Assembly (NCBI RefSeq): GCF_019711495.1
Contig: NZ_JAIGNM010000003.1
Location: forward strand, 62,001 to 126,000
Source of the DNA: Qipengyuania xiamenensis
GTDB taxonomy: Bacteria > Pseudomonadota > Alphaproteobacteria > Sphingomonadales > Sphingomonadaceae
DNA length: 64,000 nucleotides
Direction of reading: 5' to 3'
The position numbers and the translations under genes are program-made. Below the pieces are notes generated by a model. The model made no database searches. It was not told the DNA's origin and saw only the letters and a program-made list of their open reading frames with translations. How positions within the stretch are numbered: position 1 is the stretch's first letter; each line of letters opens with the position of its first letter. Positions 25,693-35,417 of the stretch are shown piece after piece.

Positions 25693-26262
25693 TTACTGCG
25701 GCATCAGGACGGTGTCGATCACGTGGATCACGCCGTTCGATGCTGCGACATCGGTCGCGGTGACGGTCGAGGTGCCACCTGCTGCATCGGTCAGGACGAC
25801 GTTGCCGTCGACCACATTGGCCGTCAGCGTACCGCCACCGACGGTCTCGATGGTGTAACCGCCTTCACCGGCTTCGGTGATGGCCTGCGTCAGCGTGGCT
25901 GCGTCGACGTTACCCGAGACGACGTGGTACTGGAGGATCGCACCCAGCGTTTCGGTGTCGTTGGTCGTCAGTTCGGTCAGCGTGGCTTCGTCGATCTTGC
26001 CGAACGCGTCATTGGTCGGTGCAAAGACGGTGAACGGGCCTTCACCCGACAGCGTTTCGCCAAGTCCGGCTGCAGTGACAGCGCTCACGAGGGTCGAGAA
26101 ATCTTCGTTGCCCTGGGCGACTTCGACGATGGTGCCTGCTTCCGCTTCGGCATTCACGGTCGTGTCCGCAGTGTTGTCGTAATCTTCTTCGGCCGGTGCT
26201 TCACCGCAGGCAGCGATTGCCAGCGATGCGGCAGAGGCGAGCGCAATGGTCAGCTTGTTCAT
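25693..26262 (-). CDS. fasciclin (FAS1) domain lipoprotein
   Basis: A 189-residue secreted protein with signal peptide and lipobox (MNKLTIALASAASLAIAAC). One FAS1 domain covers residues ~50-187: FSTLVSAVTAAGLGETLSGEGPFTVFAPTNDAFGKI, ILQYHVVSGNVDAATLTQA, and VTATDVAASNGVIHVIDTVLMPQ (H2 motif). FAS1 domains mediate adhesion or binding at the cell surface. An AAAAGGGAACTACC ribosome site precedes the start. It stands alone; the 268 bp upstream of it, shared with a divergent gene, hold no feature that I can support beyond a probable promoter. Confidence 0.93.
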   Translation of the reverse strand: MNKLTIALASAASLAIAACGEAPAEEDYDNTADTTVNAEAEAGTIVEVAQGNEDFSTLVSAVTAAGLGETLSGEGPFTVFAPTNDAFGKIDEATLTELTTNDTETLGAILQYHVVSGNVDAATLTQAITEAGEGGYTIETVGGGTLTANVVDGNVVLTDAAGGTSTVTATDVAASNGVIHVIDTVLMPQ

Positions 26263-26530
26263 GGTAGTTCCCTTTTGCGTGTATTTTTAAGCATAACGAC
26301 AGCCGGCTCACCCGGCTGGTGCTTCAAGATACGAACGCCCGGCCGCTGCGGATGTTTCGAATTTCGGCAATATTATGTCGAGGCGAGCCGAGGTCGCGAC
26401 GAGGCGTTGATCTGCTGGCGAAGGTCGGTTTCTGCACCATCGAAAGCCTATCGGACGACCTTATCGAGCGGGTCGCGCCGGTGACCGCTTACGTGTTACA
26501 TCCGGCCTGGACATGGCAGGTAGGGTGGCG

Positions 26531-27211
26531 ATGAGCGAACCGGACGAGTTCAGTGCAAAGCTGGGAATTTCGCCTGAAGCGGAAATGGGAATGCACGCGC
26601 GCGACAAGAACTCGTTTCGCGGCATTTCGACCCGCAAGAAGCTACGCACGCTGGTTGCGCACGCAGTAAACCAGGATTTTCTCGACGAGATCTGCGAGCT
26701 CGAAAATCTCGAATGGCTCGAACTTCAATGGCCCACGACCGCGACTTCACTCGAAGGCCTGGTCCGCCTCCAGAAGCTGAAGCGCCTCAGGATCGATTCC
26801 CCGCGAAACATCACGGATTTCGCACCGATCACGCGTCTGCCCAAACTGGTTAGGCTGGAGATCGAGAATGCCAAGCACCTCTATGACTTGCGCTGGATGC
26901 TGCCGCTGAAGAACAGGCTGGAAATGCTGAAGCTCGATGGTTCGATCAATACCACGCAGAAGATCGAGAGCCTCGATCCGCTCGACGACTTCGTCTTCCG
27001 CGAGCTTTCGCTGGTAAGCGCCTCGGTCAAGGACAAAGACCTCTCACCCCTCATCACCTGCCGCAGCCTGACCAAGCTGGAATGCGCCAAGGCGGTAGCG
27101 ACCTTCGAAGGGTTCATGGCGCTCGCCGATGCGCGCCCCGACATGCAATGCCAGTGGTTCGATCCCGACTGGTGGCCGGGTCGCAAGTTTCGGGGAGGAC
27201 CGGCGCGCTAG
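26531..27211 (+). CDS. leucine-rich-repeat-like hypothetical protein
   Basis: A 226-residue soluble protein with irregular leucine-rich repeat units of about 22-24 residues: ICELENLEWLELQWPTTATSLEGLVRLQKLKRLRI, FAPITRLPKLVRLEIENAKHLYDLRWM, RLEMLKLDGSI, FRELSLVSASVKDKDLSPLITCRSLTKLECA. Binding function is likely but the partner is unknown. Two starts are possible, 26513 and 26531; GGTAGGG placed five bases before 26531 favours the latter. The end (CQWFDPDWWPGRKF) is tryptophan-rich. Confidence 0.78.
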   Translation: MSEPDEFSAKLGISPEAEMGMHARDKNSFRGISTRKKLRTLVAHAVNQDFLDEICELENLEWLELQWPTTATSLEGLVRLQKLKRLRIDSPRNITDFAPITRLPKLVRLEIENAKHLYDLRWMLPLKNRLEMLKLDGSINTTQKIESLDPLDDFVFRELSLVSASVKDKDLSPLITCRSLTKLECAKAVATFEGFMALADARPDMQCQWFDPDWWPGRKFRGGPAR

Positions 27212-27236
27212 GGCCGGTAGTTTCCTTCCAGACCGA

Positions 27237-27452
27237 TCAGTTGACTTGCGCTTCCAGCGCCGCGCGTTCTTCGGCCTTCTTTTCTTCGATCTTCTGGCGC
27301 TGCTCTGCAACCGCCCGTGCCTGTTCGGCAAGGCCACGCCATGTCGCTTCCGATCTCAGGGCGCGCTCGCGTACATTCGCTAGGGTTGCGGCTTTCGCAT
27401 CCGCAGCTGCCTCCTCGGCGCGGCTGCAGTAGAATTCGTAGGATTGGCTCAT
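27237..27452 (-). CDS. small coiled-coil hypothetical protein
   Basis: A 71-residue, almost fully helical, charged protein (FYCSRAEEAAADAKAATLANVRERALRSEATWRGLAEQARAVAEQRQKIEEKKAEERAALEAQ). Heptad-like spacing suggests a short coiled coil. Such proteins are common in sphingomonads (from memory) and have no known function. It converges on the LRR-like gene. Confidence 0.72.
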   Translation of the reverse strand: MSQSYEFYCSRAEEAAADAKAATLANVRERALRSEATWRGLAEQARAVAEQRQKIEEKKAEERAALEAQVN

Positions 27453-27538
27453 GCGTGGATGGCTCCGCTGGAAGATCGGGAATTTAAGTGCGCACCGGAA
27501 CCGGGATGCCCGGCCCGGTGCGCATTATCGCATGCGGA

Positions 27539-27751
27539 TCAGTCCGCAGCCGACAGGTTCACGGCGCTTTCCTTGCCGTTGCGTCCCTGCTCGACTTCGT
27601 AATTGAGACGCTGTTCCTTATCGAGCGTCTGCATGCCTGCAGCCTGCACAGCGGTGATGTGCACGAAACTGTCGGGCGAACCGTCGTCGGGCTGGATGAA
27701 GCCGTAACCCTTGTCGGCGTTGAAGAATTTTACGGTGCCGGTCTTGGCCAT
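27539..27751 (-). CDS. cold-shock domain protein (CspA family)
   Basis: A 70-residue single cold-shock domain: TGTVKFFNADKGYGFIQPDDGSPDSFVHITAVQAAGM, with RNP1 (KGYGFIQ) and RNP2 (SFVHITAV) complete. It binds single-stranded RNA/DNA as a chaperone. The frame is open far upstream, but ATG at 27751 with GAAAGGAACATCAT upstream gives the family start. The 223 bp between it and the divergent gene at 27975 leave room for the long leader that many csp genes carry; I could not fold it. Confidence 0.95.
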   Translation of the reverse strand: MAKTGTVKFFNADKGYGFIQPDDGSPDSFVHITAVQAAGMQTLDKEQRLNYEVEQGRNGKESAVNLSAAD

Positions 27752-27974
27752 ATGATGTTCCTTTCGAGAACGTAGAGTTGCCGCCGCGCGACATGCGCTC
27801 GCGGTCGTGCTTAAAATCGTCCGAAGAAAGGAAGTCGTCGTCTGGTTTTCGCCGGGGCCATGAGCACTGGGCTCTGCGGCAAGCGGCGTCGTCAAAATCC
27901 GAAGTCCGTCGCAAATTTCGACGTCAGCAGCGGCGCGGTAGCACGCGCGGGGCGAAACGCCTAACGATTGCTGG

Positions 27975-28439
27975 ATGAGCGATCCCGTCACCATTCTCGT
28001 CGATGCCGATGCCTGCCCCGTGAAGGAGGAAATCTATCGCGTGGCCCAGCGCTACAAGGCGCATGTCCGCGTGGTCAGCAATTCGCCTTTCAGGGTACCG
28101 GTCAGCGAGCGGGTGAAGCGCGTGGTAGTTAGCGACGGCTTCGATGCCGCGGACGACTGGATCGCGGACAATGCCGGTCCGCGCAGCGTGGTGGTCACCG
28201 CCGACATCCTGCTGGCAGAGCGGTGCCTCAAGGCCGGGGCTACGGTCCTCGCGCACAACGGCAAGCCGTTCGATCTCGCCAGTATCGGTTCGGCAGTGGC
28301 GACCCGCGCGATCATGGAAGACTTGCGCGCGGGCATGGACGGCGTGGGGGGCGGTCCGCCGCCCTTCGGCAAGGCCGACCGCTCGCGCTTCCTGCAGGCG
28401 CTCGACCGCATCATGGTGGGTCTCGGACGCGGCAGTTGA
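27975..28439 (+). CDS. YaiI/YqxD family protein (DUF188)
   Basis: A 154-residue protein of the YaiI family, a PIN-like nuclease fold of unproven activity. Motifs: VDADACPVKEEIYRVAQRY, DGFDAADDWIADNAGPRSVVVTADILLAERCLKAGATVLAHNGKPFD, IGSAVATRAIMEDLR and GPPPFGKADRSRFLQALDRIM. The conserved aspartates (DADACPVK, DDWIAD, TADI) are intact. It is followed by an operator-like palindrome and a membrane-protein gene. Confidence 0.95.
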   Translation: MSDPVTILVDADACPVKEEIYRVAQRYKAHVRVVSNSPFRVPVSERVKRVVVSDGFDAADDWIADNAGPRSVVVTADILLAERCLKAGATVLAHNGKPFDLASIGSAVATRAIMEDLRAGMDGVGGGPPPFGKADRSRFLQALDRIMVGLGRGS

Positions 28440-28446
28440 CCCCGCA

Positions 28447-28470
28447 GGTGTATTGGATTAGCAATACACC
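28447..28470. promoter_or_regulatory. perfect inverted repeat GGTG-N16-CACC (YtrA/GntR-type operator candidate)
   Basis: GGTGTATTG and CAATACACC form a perfect 9-bp inverted repeat around a six-base centre (GATTAG), ending one base before the ATG at 28471. The outer form GGTG-N16-CACC is the operator form I recall for YtrA-subfamily GntR repressors of Xanthomonas. It replaces any Shine-Dalgarno sequence for the next gene. Confidence 0.6.
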
Positions 28471-28917
28471 ATGACTTCACCTCTCGCGCCAAAATGGCTC
28501 CGCATCCTCGCCGTCCTGCTCGCCCTGGGATTTCTCGCCTTCGGGCTGGTCCGCCTCGGTGTCGGCGGTGCCATGCTGGGGGCAGAGCTCGGCTGGTGGG
28601 CCGCAGTAGGCGAAATGGCCGAGGCGCTCGATGAAACCCGCGCATTCCTCGCGCGGCACGAAGCGCAGGCCTTCATGGCGTGGAGCGTTGCGTTCTATTT
28701 CGGCCTGATAACCGTGATGGGCGTGATCCTGGCTTCGGGCGCCGCGCTCTATCTCGCCGCGCGGCGCAAGGCGGGCCTGGTGCTGATCGCGATCTATCTC
28801 GCGCTGCACGGAGCCATGTTCCTGAACTACCAGGTGGTGAACCCGAAGATCGGCCTGCTTGCCCTGACGATAGCGGCGTGGGCCATCATGTGGTGGAGGC
28901 ACCACAAGGAACAGTAG
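28471..28917 (+). CDS. small membrane protein under a probable GntR/YtrA-type operator
   Basis: A 148-residue protein with four hydrophobic segments (ILAVLLALGFLAFGLVRLGVGG, SVAFYFGLITVMGVILASGAALYLA, LVLIAIYLALHGAMFLNYQVV, GLLALTIAAWAIMWW) and a short His/Lys tail. No family is recognised. The ATG directly follows the palindrome at 28447-28470 and no ribosome site is visible, which suggests a leaderless transcript or a promoter overlapping the operator and the end of the preceding gene. A start further downstream is not supported by a ribosome site either. Confidence 0.78.
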   Translation: MTSPLAPKWLRILAVLLALGFLAFGLVRLGVGGAMLGAELGWWAAVGEMAEALDETRAFLARHEAQAFMAWSVAFYFGLITVMGVILASGAALYLAARRKAGLVLIAIYLALHGAMFLNYQVVNPKIGLLALTIAAWAIMWWRHHKEQ

Positions 28918-28961
28918 GCGGGCAGCGCCACACTCGCGCGGCGCCGCCTTCCTCTTGCTGC

Positions 28962-29306
28962 TTACATCACCTTGTCGGGGCGCTGGTCGTGGCTGTGCTT
29001 GGATTCCCTGCCGAAGTGGCGCTGAAGCCGCTGGGCTAGGGTCTTGGCGGCCTTGCGCGCCGCATCGTCGACAGTCGAGCCATGCTCGGTCACGCCGACA
29101 GGCTTGCCGCCACGCGGGCGGGCTTCGATCGTGCAGGCCTTGTCATCATGCCCGTGCGTATGGCGGTGGTCGTTGTGGACGTGCACCTCGAGCCGCGTCA
29201 GCCGCTCTTCGAACCGTGAAAGCTTGTCCCGTACGCTTGTCTTGATGCGCTCGGCGACGTTGTCCGTACCCATGACGCTGCTGTCGGAATTGAACTGGAC
29301 CTGCAT
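28962..29306 (-). CDS. ribosome hibernation / HPF-YfiA-like protein (short form)
   Basis: A 114-residue protein of the HPF/RaiA family, which binds the 30S subunit and inactivates ribosomes under stress. MQVQFNSDSSVMGTDNVAERIKTSVRDKLSRFEERLTRLEVHVHND is the first beta-alpha-beta unit, and KAAKTLAQRLQRHFG is the second helix. It lacks the C-terminal dimerisation domain of long HPF. A histidine-rich insert (HNDHRHTHGHDD) lies in the central loop. The start at 29306 is chosen over 29336 by alignment with the family and the GAGGAGCGAACCGCT site. Confidence 0.82.
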   Translation of the reverse strand: MQVQFNSDSSVMGTDNVAERIKTSVRDKLSRFEERLTRLEVHVHNDHRHTHGHDDKACTIEARPRGGKPVGVTEHGSTVDDAARKAAKTLAQRLQRHFGRESKHSHDQRPDKVM

Positions 29307-29386
29307 AGCGGTTCGCTCCTCTTTCTGTCCCCTCACCTACCGACATGGGGACGATCGGACGGGATGGAAGGGGCGAAAAGCGCAAG

Positions 29387-29950
29387 TTACAGCCCAAACC
29401 GCTTTCGCCAGTCGATGCGTGCCAGCAGCACCAGTGCGGCGAGCATCGCCACCTGGATCGCGATGCCGAACGTGCTGCCCAGCCCTTCGCGCAAGACCTC
29501 GCCCATGCTGGTCGAGCGGATGCCCTGCGCTGTGTAACCGTAGATCGAATAGCTCACGATGCGGCCTGCAAAGAATGCGGCGGTGAATGGCAGGAGGCGC
29601 AGTCGCGTCAGCCCTGCAGCTTCGAACAGTTGCGCCGACGGGACCGGCGACAGCGCAAAGAGGCCGAGCGCGAGCAGGCTGTTGCGGCGGCGTTTTTCCA
29701 GCGCCTCGCGCGCGGCATCGAGGTTCGCCTGTATCCTTTCCGACAGGTACCGCGCGCCCAATAGCCGCGTCGCATGCGCCAGCAGGAAACGCCCGGTCGC
29801 AGCGGCAATCGCGCCGAGCAGCACCAGCGGGACAAGCTCGAGGTCGCTGTTGAAGGCGTAGAGCGCGATGACCGACCAGGTCGGCGGCCCGAAGGCGGGC
29901 AGCAGGTTGATGCCCAGCACGAGGGCGAAGAAGATCAGATAGTCGGCCAT
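29387..29950 (-). CDS. VTT/DedA-like membrane protein
   Basis: A 187-residue membrane protein with about five hydrophobic segments. The order LLPAFGPPTWSVIALYAF, AAATGRFLLAHATRLLGARYL, SLLALGLFALSPVPSAQLFEAAGLTRLRLLPFTAAFFAGRIVSY matches the VTT (SNARE-associated) fold; SPVPSAQLFEAAGL replaces the more usual F/Y-x-R-x-x-P motif, so this is a divergent branch. DedA-type proteins act in lipid scrambling or membrane homeostasis, but the substrate here is unknown. Confidence 0.72.
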   Translation of the reverse strand: MADYLIFFALVLGINLLPAFGPPTWSVIALYAFNSDLELVPLVLLGAIAAATGRFLLAHATRLLGARYLSERIQANLDAAREALEKRRRNSLLALGLFALSPVPSAQLFEAAGLTRLRLLPFTAAFFAGRIVSYSIYGYTAQGIRSTSMGEVLREGLGSTFGIAIQVAMLAALVLLARIDWRKRFGL

Positions 29951-30010
29951 CGTCTACTAGCCGCGCAGCCTAATGCATCGCCCCGCGGAAGTCGCCGGGT
30001 TTGCGCATGG

Positions 30011-30859
30011 TCAGATGTTGCTCTGGTCGGGCGGCACGCCCTCGGGCAGCTGCGCCGCGCAATGCGGCTCCTTGGCGAGACTGACATGGGCATCGATGCC
30101 ATAGCTCGTCATGCTGATCGATCCGAGCGCATGGCCTTCGAGCAGGGTCTCGACCTTCGAGGCCTCCTCTGCCGCGATACCGGCGAGGTAGAGCAGCGGG
30201 AGGAAATGGTCGGGCGTGGGCACCGCCATCGCGTAATCGGGATGTTCGCGCAGCTTGAGGATGTCCTCTGGCGCACTGCGAAGCTGCTCGCCCGCCGCAT
30301 CGTCGAACCTGCGGCCCCATTCGGTCCCACTATCCGGCTTGTCCCATTCCACGCGGCGCAGGTTGTGCACCACGTTGCCGCTGCCCAGCACCATGACGCC
30401 TTCCTCGCGCAGCTTCGCCAGCTTGCGGCCCAGCTCGAAGTGATATTCGATCGGCCGCGTGGCGTTGAGCGAGAGCTGCACCACCGGCACATCGGCATCG
30501 GGATACATGTGCTTGAGCACCGACCACGTCCCGTGATCGAGCCCCCACTGGTCGCGGTCGAGCCCCATCCATTCGGGCTTCACCAGCTCCTGGATGCGCC
30601 CCGCCAGCTCGGGATCGCCCGCCGCGGGATATTCGACATCGAAAAGCTCCTGCGGGAAGCCGTAGAAATCGTGGATCGTGCGCGGCTGCGCCATCGCGGT
30701 GACGGCGGTGGCACCGAAATACCAGTGCGCGGAAACGGCAAGGATCGCCCTGGGCTTGGGCAGGTTCCGCCCGATCGCCGCCCAGCTCTGCGTATAGCCA
30801 TTGCTTTCGAGAGTGTTCATCGGGCTGCCGTGACCGATGAAAAGGGCGGGCTGGCGCAT
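30011..30859 (-). CDS. ygiD: 4,5-DOPA-extradiol-type dioxygenase (YgiD family)
   Basis: A 282-residue protein of the class III extradiol dioxygenase fold (LigB-like). Metal-site residues lie in ALFIGHGSPMNTLESN, LAVSAHWYFGATAVTAM, GLDHGTWSVLKHMYPDADVPVVQLSL and GSGNVVHNLRRVEW. YgiD acts on DOPA in vitro; the physiological substrate is not settled. Start: ATG at 30859 with AAGGAG seven bases upstream is preferred to the TTG two codons earlier. It follows a SnoaL-like gene on the same strand, 85 bp downstream of it. Confidence 0.92.
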   Translation of the reverse strand: MRQPALFIGHGSPMNTLESNGYTQSWAAIGRNLPKPRAILAVSAHWYFGATAVTAMAQPRTIHDFYGFPQELFDVEYPAAGDPELAGRIQELVKPEWMGLDRDQWGLDHGTWSVLKHMYPDADVPVVQLSLNATRPIEYHFELGRKLAKLREEGVMVLGSGNVVHNLRRVEWDKPDSGTEWGRRFDDAAGEQLRSAPEDILKLREHPDYAMAVPTPDHFLPLLYLAGIAAEEASKVETLLEGHALGSISMTSYGIDAHVSLAKEPHCAAQLPEGVPPDQSNI

Positions 30860-30944
30860 GGGCAATCTCCTTATCCGAGCTAGATGGGAACATGCGCGGC
30901 GATAGCTACCACCTCACCTTGAAAACGGAATCCGAAGCGGAGCG

Positions 30945-31346
30945 CTACGTGCCGAGTGCCGCGTCGGCGAGGATCGTGTCCATGTATTCGCGCACTTCCA
31001 CGATCTTGCCGTCCTTCATCCGGAAGACGAAGCAATAGTCGTTGTCGTAGCGCTTGCCCTCGACCGTCTCGGCATCGCCCTTCGCGAGCACGACGACATG
31101 GTCGCCATCGGCAAGGATCAACTCGGGAATGTTGAGATACGGCCCCGCAAACCGCGCAAACAGCGGCCCGACGAGATCGCGCTCGACATTGGCGAGGCCC
31201 TTTGCGTGCCTCGACCACGCCGACGATCCCATCACACGCCATTCGATATCCTTTCCGAATAGCGGCATGAAATGCGAAGGATCGCCATGGCGCAAACCTT
31301 CGAAGGCCTTGGTGATGAGCGAGCGGTTGGTTTCGGTTTGGGTCAT
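30945..31346 (-). CDS. SnoaL/NTF2-like protein
   Basis: A 133-residue cone-shaped NTF2-like fold protein: LITKAFEGLRHGDPSHFMPLFGKDIEWRVMGSSAW, then FARFAGPYLNIPELILADGDHVVVLAKGDAETVEGKRYDNDYCFVFRMKDGKIVEVREYMDT. These proteins are small isomerases or hydrolases or only ligand binders, and the activity cannot be told from sequence. ATG at 31346 is chosen because MTQTETNRSLI fits the family; the frame opens seven codons earlier. Confidence 0.85.
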   Translation of the reverse strand: MTQTETNRSLITKAFEGLRHGDPSHFMPLFGKDIEWRVMGSSAWSRHAKGLANVERDLVGPLFARFAGPYLNIPELILADGDHVVVLAKGDAETVEGKRYDNDYCFVFRMKDGKIVEVREYMDTILADAALGT

Positions 31347-31522
31347 GACGGCTGAGTGTTCTGGCAAATGCGATGGCCGTCAAGACAGGCGGCAGCCCGC
31401 GTGCTGCGCCACGACCGTAAGAGCTTCAATTCTGCCAGCATCGGCACCTTTGGGCCACTCTTCAATCATGGAAGACGTGCACGGGCGAACTACCTTCAAT
31501 CGCTCGACCTTGTTCTGGTCAA

Positions 31523-31622
31523 GCTGGGACGAAGTTGACACAGTTGACACCTCACCGGCCGGCCCTTCCCGGCTGGGACCCGCACAAATCCTGCGGTTTT
31601 GCAGGATCGAGCGAAGTTGACA
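31523..31622. repeat. duplicated GCTGGGAC...GAAGTTGACAC element with embedded hairpin
   Basis: Within the 287-bp gene-free stretch 31347-31633, GCTGGGAC followed directly by GAAGTTGACAC occurs at 31523-31541. It recurs with about 32 extra bases between the two halves (GCTGGGAC at 31572-31579, GAAGTTGACAC at 31613-31623). The extra bases contain a hairpin, ATCCTGC/GCAGGAT, at 31588-31607. AGTTGACA appears a third time at 31542-31549. This looks like a small interspersed repeat at the edge of the scarred region; otherwise the stretch shows no gene. Confidence 0.55.
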
Positions 31623-31633
31623 CGCGGGCAAGA

Positions 31634-32101
31634 TCAATCCGCCTCCCAATCCTCAAAACCGTCATCCCCGTCCTCGCCCACCTCCAGCAGATTGTCTTCG
31701 ATGCGGGCGTAGATTTCATCCTGCCAGGTCTCGGGACCGCTCTCCACGCGCTCTAGCAAGGGGCCGAAGTCCTGCGCCTCGAACAAGGCGGCAGGGTGCG
31801 AGCCATAGTGGCGCGGCCCGCGAAACCGCTCCTGCATGGCGAGCAGCGCCACCGTCAGCCGCTCGTCATAGCGGCGCGAGGTGCCGATCAGCTCGCCCTT
31901 GTAGAAGTGCGGCACCTCCACCCCGTTCAGCGCCCGGTCCATCGCGGCCTCCGCCAGCGCATCGAAGCGACAGCGCAGCGCGGCATTCCACGCAAGGTCG
32001 AACGGCTCCCCATTCAATCGCGCGCGCAGGCCATAGGCCGACTGGCGGCTCATTCCCGCAGCCTTCGCCGCTGTCTGCTTTTCGAAAATCTTCGGGGCCA
32101 A
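31634..32101 (-). pseudogene. HTH-type phage/terminase-like protein, N-terminally truncated
   Basis: The frame encodes TAAKAAGMSRQSAYGLRARLNGEPFDLAWNAALRCRFDALAEAAMDRALNGVEVPHFYKGELIGTSRRYDERLTVALLAMQERF, then an acidic tail. This is the sphingomonad family that resembles small terminase-type helix-turn-helix proteins (AAKAAGMSRQSAYGLR is the HTH). Family members have about 30-40 residues before this HTH (from memory). Here the match ends at ~32,090, where GC content falls sharply, and the only in-frame start is a TTG at 32101. I read it as a fragment whose 5' end was lost at the junction near 32,100. An intact short gene is possible. Confidence 0.55.
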
Positions 32102-34510
<2,409 letters not shown>

Positions 34511-34576
34511 ATGCGGTGCTGTCTAGGCGTTTTGGCGTGCGTGGTCCAGCCGGGTGATGATTTCCGGCAGCGCCGG

Positions 34577-35122
34577 TCAGAGCAAGATCATGTCCGCGCT
34601 CGCCAGCGCCTCTGCACCTGCCGCCTTGGCAGGTTCGTAGAGGAAGATATCGTCCGCCGCGAAGGCCGTTCCTGCACCCAGGATGGCGATCAGCAACTGT
34701 GCCCCTGCCCCATTGCCGCCGGCATCGAAGAACAAGTCACCGCTGGCCTGGTCGTAGATGAAACGGTCGTCGGCATCGTCGGCGCTAATGCCGAGCTGGA
34801 AAGCCGAAAGATCGAGTTCGCCGCCCGAGGTAAAACCGAAAGAGGCAGCGTCGAATTCCATCGTGTCCTCGCCGCTGGTGAAGTCGGTGATCGTATCGGC
34901 CTCACCGCCGATCGGCGCGCCTCTGTAGAAGAAGGTGTCGAAACTGCCGTTGCCTGTCATCTAGTCATTGCCGCGACCACCGATGATCAAGTCGTTGCCC
35001 GCACCACCGATGAGCCGGTCGTTCCCGTACATGCCGAATAGAATGTCGTTGCCCCAGCCGCCGACCACGATATCGGCATCGGCGCCTGCGTAGATTTCGT
35101 ACGCGCCGTCGCCGCCATAGAG
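34577..35122 (-). pseudogene. RTX/hemolysin-type calcium-binding repeat protein, truncated and interrupted
   Basis: One minus-strand frame encodes GGDGAYEIYAGADADIVVGGWGNDILFGMYGNDRLIGGAGNDLIIGGRGND, i.e. about five RTX nonapeptides (GGxGxDxUx). A TAG stop at 34963-34961 follows, then in the same frame MTGNGSFDTFFYRGAPIGGEADTITDFTSGEDTMEFDAASFGF and further. The DTITDF segment and the C-terminal domain are those of RTX proteins secreted by type I systems. The N-terminus is missing: RTX identity begins at ~35122, in the 45 bp beyond the tRNA-Gln 3' end. Truncation plus an in-frame amber codon mark it as dead. The residues after the stop could still be called a 127-residue ORF. Confidence 0.78.
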
Positions 35123-35167
35123 GGCGCAGGCGCACCTTGAGGAAAGCGAGCAGAGATGGGGAAGTGT

Positions 35168-35241
35168 TGGATGCCCCGTGAGGATTCGAACCTCAATTGA
35201 CGGAGTCAGAGTCCGTAGTCTTACCATTAGACGACGGGGCA
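35168..35241 (-). tRNA. tRNA-Gln (anticodon CTG), CCA encoded
   Basis: The minus strand folds as a full cloverleaf: acceptor TGCCCCG/CGGGGCA, D-arm GTCT/AGAC around AATGGTA, anticodon stem ACGGA/TCCGT with loop CTCTGAC (anticodon CTG, reading CAG), and T-arm TGAGG-TTCGAAT-CCTCA. A discriminator T is followed by an encoded CCA (35170-35168). Its 3' end abuts the truncated RTX gene, which makes it a possible integration site. Confidence 0.95.
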
Positions 35242-35417
35242 TCAGCTGAAGCGGGCGGGCCAGAATCGCCTCACGCCTGCATCAGAGGCCGCGCATCTAG
35301 TTTCACGCGCTCGCAAGGTCAACCCCGTGCTTGCCCCTTGCGCAACCTCCCGCTAGCATCTGCATCAGGTCCCCGCGCGAGGTAGTCTCGCGCGGGAGGA
35401 ATAATGAAAGATACCCC

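Noticed and set aside
34577-34960. Intact 127-residue gene for the RTX C-terminal part
   Set aside because: The same frame continues upstream of the TAG with RTX repeats, so it is the lower part of a broken gene rather than a gene of its own.
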